Part shown: positions 9,893 through 19,200 of the stretch, in pieces
How positions within the stretch are numbered: the stretch's first letter is position 1
Layout: every line of letters begins with the position of its first letter
DNA from: Myxococcus sp. RHSTA-1-4
GTDB lineage: Bacteria; Myxococcota; Myxococcia; Myxococcales; Myxococcaceae
Assembly: GCF_020037125.1 (NCBI RefSeq)
Contig: NZ_JAIQDG010000025.1
Span: forward strand, 62,001-126,000
Direction: 5' to 3'
DNA length: 64,000 nucleotides
The notes under the pieces: generated by a model
What the model saw: the letters and a program-made list of their open reading frames with translations, nothing else
The model's database searches: none
Told to the model about the DNA's origin: nothing
Made by a program: the position numbers and the translations under genes

Positions 9893-10137
9893 GGGCCCGG
9901 CACTCTGGCCGCGCGTCCGCGCCGCCGCAACCTCCACGTGAGGGCCCCCGCCCGGCCACGGCACTTCATTATTGAACAACCAACGGACCCGCGCCTCTCA
10001 ATGGGAATGCCTTGCGGGAAGAACAGCCATCTGGATTTGCGACGCACTGCAATATGCCGAATGTGATTACCCCACCGGATGAGGGCACGGCTCCCCACCC
10101 GGTGAGGCCTCAGCGAACGGACAGCGCTCCTGACGTA

Positions 10138-10287
10138 TCAGAAGTCGCAGCGCGGGCCGCCCTCGGTGCAGATCGGGGTGGTGATTTCGTGCTGCTTGCC
10201 AGGCACGGTCTCCGGGTTGGAAAGGATGCGGACAGTCTCACGGCTCAGGCTCAGCTTCTTGGGCTGCTTGTTCTCCTGCTTGTTCAT
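10138..10287 (-). CDS. lanA: Class I lanthipeptide precursor peptide
   Basis: A 49-residue peptide encoded just upstream of, and divergent from, lanC and lanB. The leader has Lys/Gln-rich residues 1-11, then KLSLSRETVRIL, matching the K-L-S-L-x-x-E-T pattern seen in class I precursors of non-actinobacterial Gram-negatives. The C-terminal part carries T27, T36, T37, T41, C40 and C47, allowing two rings such as T36 or T37 to C40 and T41 to C47. Leader cleavage is not marked by a double glycine. ATG 10285-10287 has GGAAAGG just upstream. Identification rests on peptide style plus the adjacent synthetase genes. No transporter or protease gene is nearby. Confidence 0.85.
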   Translation of the reverse strand: MNKQENKQPKKLSLSRETVRILSNPETVPGKQHEITTPICTEGGPRCDF

Positions 10288-10414
10288 GGCGTCGCCTTTC
10301 CTGTCGTTGTGGTGCATCACCGCCGAACCGGGCGGCCCGGGAATCTTGCAATCCCTGACCGCGCATCCACAAGGCTCCCCTCCAAAGGCTGACGAAACAC
10401 CCTCATGCGGCAAC

Positions 10415-10443
10415 ATATTTTTGCACCTGCCTTGCAATAGCAA
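10415..10443 (-). promoter_or_regulatory. Candidate sigma-70-type promoter for the lanthipeptide precursor
   Basis: Reading toward the precursor, TTGCTA (10438-10443) and AAATAT (10415-10420) are separated by 17 bp. They sit in an unusually AT-rich patch for this genome, about 130 bp upstream of the precursor ATG. The 215-bp divergent gap from 10288 to 10502 must also hold the lanC promoter, which I could not place. The pattern match is modest. Confidence 0.35.
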
Positions 10444-10502
10444 CCTTCACCCCTGCGGATTTCCATTCCCTTGCAACCACCCACTGAAAGAAGCTCCTGG
10501 GC

Positions 10503-11807
10503 GTGAGAGATTTCGGCAGCGAAGGCCCGCGGCGGGCGGTGAACTGGAACCCCTTGCTGGAGGGAGCCGAGCGCGAGGCCGCGCTACGAGCCCTGGAGTG
10601 CATCATCGAGGACCTGCCCCGCTTCCGGGTGCCGGGCCCCCTGTCCTCCTCGCTCGCGCAGGGGCATCCGGGCGTGGCGGTGCTGTTCGCCTATCTCTCA
10701 CGGGCCTGGAGGGACGCCTCGCACGGCGCCCGGGAAGAAGCCCTGCTGGACGAGGCCACGGAGACGCTCGCCACGGCGCCCCTGCTCCCCGACCTCTTCG
10801 ACGGCTTCCCCGGAATCGCCTGGGCCCTCCAGCACGTCCGGGGGACGCCCGAGGCCCCGGACGAGGACCCCCTGAGCGACATCGACACGGCACTCGCGGA
10901 GTACCTCCAGGCACGACCCTGGCGTCACCGCTATGACCTCGTGAGCGGGCTGGTGGGGCTCGGCGTCTACGCGCTGGAGCGGCTTCCCCGCCCCGGGGCA
11001 TCGCGGTGCCTGGAGCACGTGGTGGCGCGGCTGGCCGAGCTCGCGGAGCGGACCGGCGCGGGCCTGCGCTGGAAGACCACGCCCGGGAATGTCGAGCCGC
11101 AGGCCCGCGAGTCACATCCCCACGGGTGCTACAACCTGGGCGTCGCGCACGGAATGCCGGGCGTGCTGGCCGTGCTGGCAGGCGCGGTGTCCACCGGCGT
11201 CGCGGCGGACACGGCGCGCGGGCTGCTTCGCGGCGGCTGGGAGTGGCTGATGGCGCAGCGCGCCCCCGACGCCATTCCCGCGCGCTTTCCCACGCGCCTG
11301 GGAGGCGATGCCACCCCCTGTGCATGGCCGGGCCGTCCCGCGTGGTGCTACGGGGACCCTGGCGTGGCGCTCGTCCTCCACCGTATCGCCCGCGCCGTGG
11401 GTGACGCCGCCTGGGAGAAGGAGGCCCTCGTGCTCTGCCGCGAGTCGGCGGGCCAGTGGAACCGGGCCGGGCAGGTGAGGGACGCGGGTCTCTGCCATGG
11501 CGCGGCGGGCCTGGGCCACCTCTACAACCGGCTCTTCCAGGAAACGGGAGAAGGACTCTTCGCGGACACCGCGCGCAACTGGTTCCGCCATGCCCTCGCG
11601 CTGCGGAGGCCGGGTCTGGGCATCGGCGGGTTCCAGACGCTGGAGCTCTTCCCCGACGGCACCGAGGGCTGGACGGACCACCCCGGCCTGCTCGCGGGGG
11701 CCGCGGGCATCGGCCTGGCCCTGCTGGCGGCGACCTCGGCGGTGGAGCCGGAGTGGGACCGCCTGCTGCTCATGTCCCTGCGCTCCGCCCCTTCCCATCC
11801 GTCATGA
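10503..11807 (+). CDS. lanC: LanC-family lanthionine cyclase
   Basis: This 434-residue enzyme is predicted to add Cys thiols onto dehydroamino acids, closing the (methyl)lanthionine rings of the precursor encoded on the other strand. Zinc ligands are all present: C282 in WCYGDPG, and C331-H332 in LCHGAAG. The catalytic-region H216 lies in NLGVAHGMPG, and glycine-rich repeats such as SGLVGLGVYAL fit the alpha/alpha barrel. The frame opens at GTG 10503 behind a weak GAAAGAAG site. Its stop overlaps the lanB start as ATGA, so translation of the two is probably coupled. The gene order C before B, with the precursor divergent, is atypical but complete for ring formation. Confidence 0.93.
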   Translation: MRDFGSEGPRRAVNWNPLLEGAEREAALRALECIIEDLPRFRVPGPLSSSLAQGHPGVAVLFAYLSRAWRDASHGAREEALLDEATETLATAPLLPDLFDGFPGIAWALQHVRGTPEAPDEDPLSDIDTALAEYLQARPWRHRYDLVSGLVGLGVYALERLPRPGASRCLEHVVARLAELAERTGAGLRWKTTPGNVEPQARESHPHGCYNLGVAHGMPGVLAVLAGAVSTGVAADTARGLLRGGWEWLMAQRAPDAIPARFPTRLGGDATPCAWPGRPAWCYGDPGVALVLHRIARAVGDAAWEKEALVLCRESAGQWNRAGQVRDAGLCHGAAGLGHLYNRLFQETGEGLFADTARNWFRHALALRRPGLGIGGFQTLELFPDGTEGWTDHPGLLAGAAGIGLALLAATSAVEPEWDRLLLMSLRSAPSHPS

Positions 11808-14800
11808 GTCCCCCCCTCACCGCGCTGCCCGGCTACACGGCCTCGGGCTTCTTCCTCCTCCGCACGCCCCTGCTGCCCTTCGACGCGCTGCGCGCCTGGA
11901 GCGAGGGCGGCGCACGGGAGCGGGCGCTGCCGCGCGAGCGCCTCGCCGCCGGGCTCGCGCGCGCGGAGCTTCGCGAGGCGCTGTTCCTCGCCTCGCCCTC
12001 GCTCGACGAAGGTTTCCCCACGTGGCTCCGCGCCCCCGAGAGCGAGTGGGGCCAGAAGGTCGAACGGACGCTGGTGCGCTACTGGCAGCGCATGGCCTCG
12101 CGCGCGACACCGTTCGGCCTCTTCGCTGGCGGCTCGGTGGGCACCCTGGGCCCGCGCACGCGGCTCACCCTGGGGCCGCGCTCGGCCTACCGGCGCCACA
12201 CGCGGCTGGACATGGACTACGTCAGCGCGTTGACGGAGCGGCTCGCCCGGGAGCCCGCGCTACGGGACGCCCTGCGCTACCGGCCCAACTCCAGCCTCTA
12301 CCGGACCGCGGGGAAGCTGCGCTACGCCGAGTCCCACATGACGGGGCGCACGCGCGCCTACCACCTGGTCGCCGTGGAGCCCACGGACTACCTGGAGGCC
12401 ACGCTGGAGCGGGCCCGCCCCGGAGCGCGGCTGTCCGAGCTGGCCCGGGCCCTCGCCGAGGCGGACCCCGAGGTGGCCCCCGAGGAGGCGGAGGCGTACG
12501 TCGGCATGCTGGTGGACCACCAGCTCCTCGTCCCCGAGCTGGCCCCGCGGGTGACGGGCCCCGAGCCCCTCCAGGAAATCCTGGAGCAACTGGCCACCGT
12601 GCCCGCCATGGAGGAGCCCCACCGCCGGCTGGCACGCGTCCACGCGGCGCTGGCGGACCTGGATGCCTCTGCGCTCGGCGCGGCGCCGTCGCACTACCGC
12701 GACCTCGCCCGCGGCCTGGAGGCGCTGCCGGCCCCCGTCGAGCCGAGCCGCCTGTTCCAGGTGGACATGGTGAAGCCGGCCGAGGCGCTCTCCCTGGGGC
12801 CCCGGGTGCTGGAGGAGCTGGCCCGGGGCGTGGCCCTCCTCCACCGCATCAGCCCGGCCACGGAGTCTCCGACGCTGAGGCGCTTCCGAGAGGCCTTCAC
12901 GCGGCGCTACGAGGGACGGGAGGTTCCCCTCGTGGAAGCGCTGGATGAGGACGTGGGAATCGGCTTCGAGGTGGGCAGTCCCATCACCGCGGAGGGCTCG
13001 CCCCTGCTGCGGGGGCTGGCCTTTCCCACGGACGCCGCCGAGGAGCGGCGGCATTGGGGAGCAGCGGCCCAGGCCCACCTGCTGCACCGGCTCACGGGAG
13101 TCCTGCGCGCGGGTGGCCAGGTGCTGGAGCTGGACGCGTCCGACCTGAAGGCGCTGGAGAATCCCCGGACGGCCCCGCTGCCGGATGCCTTCTCCGTCAT
13201 GGCGAGCGTGGTGGCCGACTCCGCGGCGGACATCGACGCCGGGCGGTTCCAGGTGGTGATGGAGTCGGTGATGGGCCCCTCGGGCGCGCTGCTCCTGGGG
13301 CGCTTCTGCCACGTGGACCCGGAGCTCCACCGCCACGTGGAGGCCCACCTGCGCGAGGAGGAGGCGCTGCGCCCGGACGCCGTCTTCGCGGAGCTGGTCC
13401 ACCTGCCCGAGGGGCGCGTGGGCAACGTCATCTGCCGCCCCGTCCTCCGCGAGCACGAGCTGGTGTTCCTCGGGCGCTCGGGCGCGCCGCAGGAGAAGCA
13501 GCTCCCCGTCACGGACCTTCGCATCTCCGTCCAGGGGCGGCGCATCGTCCTGCGCTCCGCGAGCCTGGGGCGCGAGGTGCTCCCCCGGATGACCCACGTC
13601 CACGACTTCGGCCGCGCCCACCTGCGGGCCTACACCTTCCTGGCCACGCTCCAGCAGCAGGGAGTCTCTCCCGGCCTCCGGTGGCGGTGGGGCGGCCCGC
13701 TCGCGGACAGCGCGTTCCTGCCTCGAGTCACCGCCGGCAGGCTCATCCTCCATCGCGCCCGCTGGCGCCTGCGCGAGCCCACGCTCCGCGCGCTGGGCAC
13801 GGCGCCCGAGTCGGAGCGCTTCGACGCCATGCAGCGCCTGCGCGCCGAGCTGCGGCTGCCGCGCTTCGTGGGCGTCGAGGACCGGGACAACGTGCTGCCG
13901 GTGGACCTGGACAACGTGCTGAGCATCGACACGTTCGTGCACCTGGTGAAGGACCGGCGGCAGGCGGACCTCGTGGAGCTGCTCACCGAGAGCCTCTGCG
14001 TCCAGGGCCCGGAAGGGCGCTTCGTCCACGAGCTGGTGGTGCCCTTCGTGCGCTCGGCTCCCTCCGCGCTGCGTCCCACGGCACCGCTCCCCGCGCGGCC
14101 GGCACCGCTCGTGCGCTCCTTCACGCCCGGCTCGGAGTGGCTCTACGCCAAGCTGTACACGGGCACGGGCACCGCCGAGCACGTCCTGCGCGAGGCCGTG
14201 GCGCCCCTGGCGCGGGAGGCGCTGGCCTCGGGCGCGGCGCGGCAGTGGTTCTTCCTCCGCTATGGAGACCCGGACTGGCACCTGCGTGTGCGCTTCCTCG
14301 GAGACGCGGCCCGCCTCCGGACGGAGGTGCTGGAGCGCCTCCACGCCCTCGTCGCGCCGCTGAGCCGGGAGGGGCTCGTCCACCGCGTCCAGCTCGACAC
14401 CTACGAGCGCGAGGTGGAGCGCTACGGCGGCGCCGAGGGCGTGCTGCTCGCCGAGCGTCTCTTCCACGCGGACAGCGACGCCGCGCTGGAGCTGCTGGAC
14501 ACACTCACCGGTGACGGGGGCGCCGACGCGCGCTGGCGGCTCACGCTGCTCGGCCTCCACGCGCTGCTCGACGACCTGGGCCTGGACCTGGAGTCCCGGC
14601 GCGCGCTCATGGCCGGGCTGCGCGGGGCCCATGGCCAGGAGTTCCAGGTGGACGGCGCCCTCGAGCGGCAGCTCGGAGACAGGTTCCGGGCCCACCGCCG
14701 CGAGCTGGAGTCCCTGCTCTGGGAAGCGCCTCCGCGCGAGGGCCCCCTGGCGGAGGGCCTGGCGGTGTTGCGTCGGCGCTCGGAGCGTCAGGCCCCCCTC

Positions 14801-14989
14801 ATGGACGCCCTGAGGGCGCTCGACTCCCGGGGCGCGCTGGGGCAGTCGCTGGCCCACCTGGCCGGGAGCCTGGCCCACATGCACGCCAACCGGATGTTGC
14901 GCTCGGTCGCGCGGGCGCAGGAGCTGGTCCTGTACGACTTCCTGCACCGGCTCTACGAGTCCCGGGCGGCGCGCCAGCGCCGGGGCTGA
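11804..14989 (+). CDS. lanB: Full-length lantibiotic dehydratase (LanB, glutamyl-tRNA dependent)
   Basis: A 1061-residue dehydratase that, by family knowledge, glutamylates Ser/Thr of the precursor using Glu-tRNA and then eliminates glutamate. The N-terminal glutamylation domain shows the hallmark SRATPFGLFAGG near residue 105. The C-terminal elimination (SpaB-C) domain begins near residue 778 with WLYAKLYTG and contains LDTYEREVERYGG and HMHANRML. Both halves are on one chain, unlike the split enzymes of thiopeptide pathways. ATG 11804 is chosen because it overlaps the lanC stop (ATGA) and starts at a natural N-terminus; the same frame runs open further upstream inside lanC but that part is shadow. 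No lanT or lanP follows. Confidence 0.94.
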   Translation: MSPPLTALPGYTASGFFLLRTPLLPFDALRAWSEGGARERALPRERLAAGLARAELREALFLASPSLDEGFPTWLRAPESEWGQKVERTLVRYWQRMASRATPFGLFAGGSVGTLGPRTRLTLGPRSAYRRHTRLDMDYVSALTERLAREPALRDALRYRPNSSLYRTAGKLRYAESHMTGRTRAYHLVAVEPTDYLEATLERARPGARLSELARALAEADPEVAPEEAEAYVGMLVDHQLLVPELAPRVTGPEPLQEILEQLATVPAMEEPHRRLARVHAALADLDASALGAAPSHYRDLARGLEALPAPVEPSRLFQVDMVKPAEALSLGPRVLEELARGVALLHRISPATESPTLRRFREAFTRRYEGREVPLVEALDEDVGIGFEVGSPITAEGSPLLRGLAFPTDAAEERRHWGAAAQAHLLHRLTGVLRAGGQVLELDASDLKALENPRTAPLPDAFSVMASVVADSAADIDAGRFQVVMESVMGPSGALLLGRFCHVDPELHRHVEAHLREEEALRPDAVFAELVHLPEGRVGNVICRPVLREHELVFLGRSGAPQEKQLPVTDLRISVQGRRIVLRSASLGREVLPRMTHVHDFGRAHLRAYTFLATLQQQGVSPGLRWRWGGPLADSAFLPRVTAGRLILHRARWRLREPTLRALGTAPESERFDAMQRLRAELRLPRFVGVEDRDNVLPVDLDNVLSIDTFVHLVKDRRQADLVELLTESLCVQGPEGRFVHELVVPFVRSAPSALRPTAPLPARPAPLVRSFTPGSEWLYAKLYTGTGTAEHVLREAVAPLAREALASGAARQWFFLRYGDPDWHLRVRFLGDAARLRTEVLERLHALVAPLSREGLVHRVQLDTYEREVERYGGAEGVLLAERLFHADSDAALELLDTLTGDGGADARWRLTLLGLHALLDDLGLDLESRRALMAGLRGAHGQEFQVDGALERQLGDRFRAHRRELESLLWEAPPREGPLAEGLAVLRRRSERQAPLMDALRALDSRGALGQSLAHLAGSLAHMHANRMLRSVARAQELVLYDFLHRLYESRAARQRRG

Positions 14990-15075
14990 CACGCGAGTCG
15001 CGGTTCCTGCCCGGCTCCCCGCGTGCTTCCCTCGGAGCGCGGGTGGCATGTGGGTTGCTCGTATCATGGCCCGCC

Positions 15076-15660
15076 ATGACCCCGACTCTCTCGAATCCGT
15101 CCCCGGCCTCGCGCCACCTCCGCCGCTGGGCGGCGCGCCTCACGCTGCTCGTGGCCTGTATCGGCACGGTGGCGACCTCCAAGGTGGCGAGTCCGCCCAT
15201 CACCGCGGAGTACCAGGGAGAAACACTGCGCCTGACGGCCGCGTCGCCCACGGCCACGCGCCGGGTCGTCATCCGGGCCTCCGCGAAGGACTCGTCCGAC
15301 ACCGTCGGGGGAGACTCCTCGGTGGAGCTCGTGGCGCACTGGCGGACCACCACCTCCTCTCCCACGGACAAGCCTTCGCTGCGCGTGCGCTGGCGCCACC
15401 AGGATGACGACAACAAGCAGGGCACGACGCATGTCCTCGAGGCGCCCGGCCAGGCAAGCCCCCTCTACGACGGCGAGTTCCTCACCGGCAGGTGCGAGCT
15501 CGACGAGAACTGTGAATGGCCCCTGGTCCTCGACATCGAGGCGCAGGGAGTCGCGGGTGAGGACGTGGTCGAGGTGGACTGGAAGGTGATTGCCAACGTG
15601 GAGATCTGGGACAAGACCGAGCAGCCCGAGGGCTTCCAGGTCCACATCTCGGAGCCCTGA
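15076..15660 (+). CDS. Putative secreted or anchored protein of unknown function
   Basis: A 194-residue protein not recognised as any family. The first 40 residues contain a basic stretch (RHLRRWAAR) followed by the hydrophobic run LTLLVACIGTVA, which reads as a signal peptide or signal anchor. The remainder is rich in beta-strand-forming and charged residues and holds two Cys in a short spacing (GRCELDENCEW), a possible disulfide. ATG 15076 is preferred over GTG 15043 because it places the signal segment near the N-terminus; neither has a good ribosome-binding site. The next gene begins immediately after the stop, so the two are one transcription unit and may work together. Confidence 0.65.
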   Translation: MTPTLSNPSPASRHLRRWAARLTLLVACIGTVATSKVASPPITAEYQGETLRLTAASPTATRRVVIRASAKDSSDTVGGDSSVELVAHWRTTTSSPTDKPSLRVRWRHQDDDNKQGTTHVLEAPGQASPLYDGEFLTGRCELDENCEWPLVLDIEAQGVAGEDVVEVDWKVIANVEIWDKTEQPEGFQVHISEP

Positions 15661-16203
15661 GTGTCCTCCGCCGCGCCGCACCGCTCGGAGCCCTTCGCCG
15701 GCAGCGCGCTGCTGCACCCGCTGGTGCTCGGCGCGGTGGTGCTCCTCCTCCTCAATGACCACGTCTTCAAGGCCCGCTGGCCGTCGTGGTGGACGGGGAA
15801 GCTGTCGGACGTGGCCGGGCTGGTGATGTTCCCCGTGCTGCTCCAGGCGCTCTGGGAGAAGGCCTGCGTGCGCGCCGGGAGAGGCTTCCACCCGTCCCGC
15901 GCGGTGCTGGTGACGTGTGTCCTGCTGACGGGGCTGTGCTTCTCCGCCATCAACGTCTCGGAGGCCGCGGGGCAGGCCTGGCAGTGGGCCCTGGGCGCGC
16001 TTCAGTGGCCCGCGCGCGCCGCCTGGGCACTCGTCACGGAGAGCAGGACGCCCCGGGTGGCGCCCGTCGCGCACACGGTGGACGCCGAAGACCTCCTCAC
16101 CCTCCCCGCCCTGCTCGTGGCCCTGGCCGTGGGCTGGCGGCGTGCCGCGGCACCGCGCGAGGCGGGGCCGGTTCCAGAGAGAGTCTCCGGAACCGGCGAC
16201 TGA
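15661..16203 (+). CDS. Small multi-pass membrane protein of unknown function
   Basis: A 180-residue protein with about four hydrophobic segments (around residues 18-31, 48-64, 82-97 and 142-157). Between the first two is a conserved-looking loop, WWTGKLSDVAGLVMFP. No catalytic motif is recognised. GTG 15661 directly abuts the TGA of the preceding secreted-protein gene, so translation is likely coupled. The gene converges with the NRPS gene, leaving only 16 bp between stops. A role alongside the secreted protein is inferred from linkage alone. Confidence 0.7.
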   Translation: MSSAAPHRSEPFAGSALLHPLVLGAVVLLLLNDHVFKARWPSWWTGKLSDVAGLVMFPVLLQALWEKACVRAGRGFHPSRAVLVTCVLLTGLCFSAINVSEAAGQAWQWALGALQWPARAAWALVTESRTPRVAPVAHTVDAEDLLTLPALLVALAVGWRRAAAPREAGPVPERVSGTGD

Positions 16204-16219
16204 CACCGGGGCGGCGGGC

Positions 16220-19200
16220 CTACCTCCGCCGGCGCTGCATGTTCCGCCGGGCCGCCGCGCGCGCCTCTCCGCGTGCCGCGACCTCCTTGAGCGCCTCGTC
16301 CTCTCCACTGTCACCGGAGATGAAGGTCGAGAGGGCACGCACGGTGGGGTAGCGGAACAGGTCCACCAGCGTGAGCGGCCGCTCCACCTTCGTCTTCAGC
16401 TTGTCCAGCACCTGCACCATCAGCAGCGAGTGGCCGCCCAGGTCGGCGAACTTGTCCTCCACGCCCACCTTGTCCAGCTTGAGCACCTCCTGCCAGATGC
16501 CGGCGATGAGGGACTCGGTCTCGCTCTCCGGCTGGGTGAAGGCGCCGCGCGCCTGCGCCTGCTCCGGTGGAGGCAGGGCCTTGCGGTCCACCTTCTTGTT
16601 CGGCGTCTGCGGGAAGGCGCTCATCGTGACGAACGCCTGCGGCACCATGTACTCCGGCAGCCGCGCGCGCAGGAAGTCGCGCAGCGCGTCCGCCGCCGGC
16701 GGCTCGCCCGGCTTCGCGATGAGGTAGGCCACCAGGCGCTTGTCACCCGGCGTGTCCTCGCGCACCACCACCACCGTCTCGCGCACCGAGGGGTGCTCGC
16801 CGAGCCGGGCCTCGATTTCGCCCAGCTCGATGCGGAAGCCGCGCACCTTCACCTGGTGGTCCAGGCGGCCGATGAACTCCACCACGCCGTCCTGCCGCCA
16901 GCGCGCCGCGTCACCCGTGCGGTACATCCGCGCGCCCGGCTGCGGGGAGAACGGGTCCGCCACGAAGCGCTCCTGGTTCAGCTCGGGACGCTGGTGGTAA
17001 CCGCGCACCACGCCCGCGCCGCCGATGTACAGCTCGCCCGTGGCGCCGATGGGCAGCGGCCGCTTCTGCGCGTCCAGCACGTAGAGCTGCGTGTTGGCGA
17101 TGGGCGTGCCGATGGGCACCGAGTCCCCCACGTTCCTCACCACGTGCGTGGAAGACCAGATGGTCGTCTCCGTCGGCCCGTACATGTTGACGACGTCGCC
17201 GGACACCGTCTCCGAGAGCTGCCGCGCCAGGGGCACGGGGAAGGCCTCGCCGCCCACCATCATCTTCTTCAGGCGCTTGAGGCCCTCCCGCGCGCGCTCC
17301 TCGGCCAGCAGCATGCTGGCCTGGGACGGCGTGCACTGGAGGTGCGTCACCGGGTGGCGCTCCAGCAGCGCGGGGACGGAGCCGTCCACCTCCGCGCCGT
17401 CATCCACCGGCTTCAGGCCCACGCTGGCGTTGGCGCGCTTGCGCACCTCGGCGAGCAGCGGCAGGTGCTTCATCACCAGCTCCGTGGGCACGCCGAAGTC
17501 CACGAGGCAGGCAATCTCGTCGATGTCCAGCCCCTTGAGCCGGTCCACCATGGCCACGCAGAAGTCCACGCTACCGAAGAGGCCGGACGTCTGGAAGTAG
17601 CGCTCGAAGGAGAAGTCGAGCAGCGCGTCCATCTCCTCGGCCGACAGGTGGTCGGTGCCGAAGTTGCCGTTGGACAGCGTGGTCTGCGCCTTGAACGCAG
17701 GGAAGCTCCAGGCCGCCTCCTTGATGAGCCCCACCGACGACTTGAGGTAGGCCTTCATCGGGCCGCGCACCACTTCCTTCACGGCGGCCTCGGACTCGCC
17801 GACGAAGGTGTGCAGCATCAGTGACACGGTGCCCTTGCCGGGGTGGCCGCACTTCGCCCACGTCTCGCGGTAGAGGGCAATCTTCTGCGCCACCTCCTCC
17901 ACCGTCTGCCCGAGCAGGTGGGTGAGCACGTGGCAGCCGGCGCGAGCGGCCTCCTCGAAGGTCTCCGGGTTGCCAGCGGTGGTGACCCAGATGGGCACCT
18001 CCTTCTGCACCGGCCGGGGCAGCGTACGCACCTTCACCATGTTGCCGGAGCCGCTCTTCACCTCCAGCGCCTCGCCGCGCCACAGCCTCCGCACGTCTTC
18101 AATCTGCTGGAACATGATGCGCTTGCGGTCCGGGAAGTTCTCCGGCCGCAGCGCGAAGTCATTGGGCTGCCACCCCGCCGCGAAGGAGATGCCTGCGCGG
18201 CCGTGAGAGATGTTGTCCACCACCGACCAGTCCTCGGCGATGCGCAGCGTGGGGTGCAGCGGCGACACGAGGCTGCCCGCGCGGAGCTGGACGTTGCGCG
18301 TAATCGCGGCCAGCGCGGCGGACGTGACGGCCGGGTTGGGGAAGAGGCCGCCGAAGGCGTGGAAGTGCCGCTCCGGCGTCCACACGGCGCAGAAGCCGTT
18401 CGTGTCCGCGAAGCGCGCGCTCTCCATCAGCAGGTCGTAGCGCCCCTCCGGCCGCTCCCCCTCGTCGCTGGAGAAGTAGAAGAGGCTGAAGTCCATGGCG
18501 CGCGAGGCGTGCTGGCCCTCCCGCGCGGCGCCGTGCCGCTCCGCGTGGATGACCACGGTGAAGCCCCGGGTGAGCGTCCAGAGCAGCTCCAGCACGGAGA
18601 TGTCGAAGTTGAGGCTGGTGACGGCGAGCCAGGTGCCGCGCTCCGTGCCCAGGCGCTCGTCCATGCCGATGCCGAAGTTCACGAAGTTGCGGTGCTCAAT
18701 CATCACGCCCTTGGGCTTGCCGGTGCTGCCCGAGGTGTAGATGACGTAGGCGAGGCTGTCCGGCCCGCCCGGGGGCGTCTGGACGTCCGCCGAGGCGGCA
18801 ATCTGCTCCCACGCCGCGTCCACCGCGAGCACGCGCTGCGCGGCCTTCGGCACGCGCGCCAGCAGCCGCTCCTGGGTGAGCACCAGGTGGCAGCCCGCGT
18901 CCTCCACCATGAAGGCGATGCGCTCGGCCGGGTACGCCGGGTCCAGCGGCACATAGCAGCCGCCCGCCTTGTGCGCGGCCAGCACGCCCACCATCATCTC
19001 CAGCGAGCGCTCCATGAAGATGCCGACGCGCACGTCGCGGCCCACGCCCACGCCGCGCAGGTGGCGGGCGAGCACGTCGCTGCGCTCGTCCAGCTCTCGG
19101 TAGGTCAGCGTCTTGCCGCGGCAGACGAGCGCGGTGGCATCCGGGGTGCGCTGCGCCTGCGCCCGGAAGAGCCCGTGGATGGTGGCGTCCTTCGGCAGCT

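Noticed and set aside
10070..10107. Two 15-bp near-identical direct copies of CCCCACCGGATGAGG
   Set aside because: Only two copies with two mismatches in the region downstream of the precursor; too little to call a regulatory element or repeat family.
10012..10392. Plus-strand frame covering the lanthipeptide precursor
   Set aside because: No ribosome-binding site or recognisable protein; the minus-strand precursor with GGAAAGG and adjacent synthetases explains the region.
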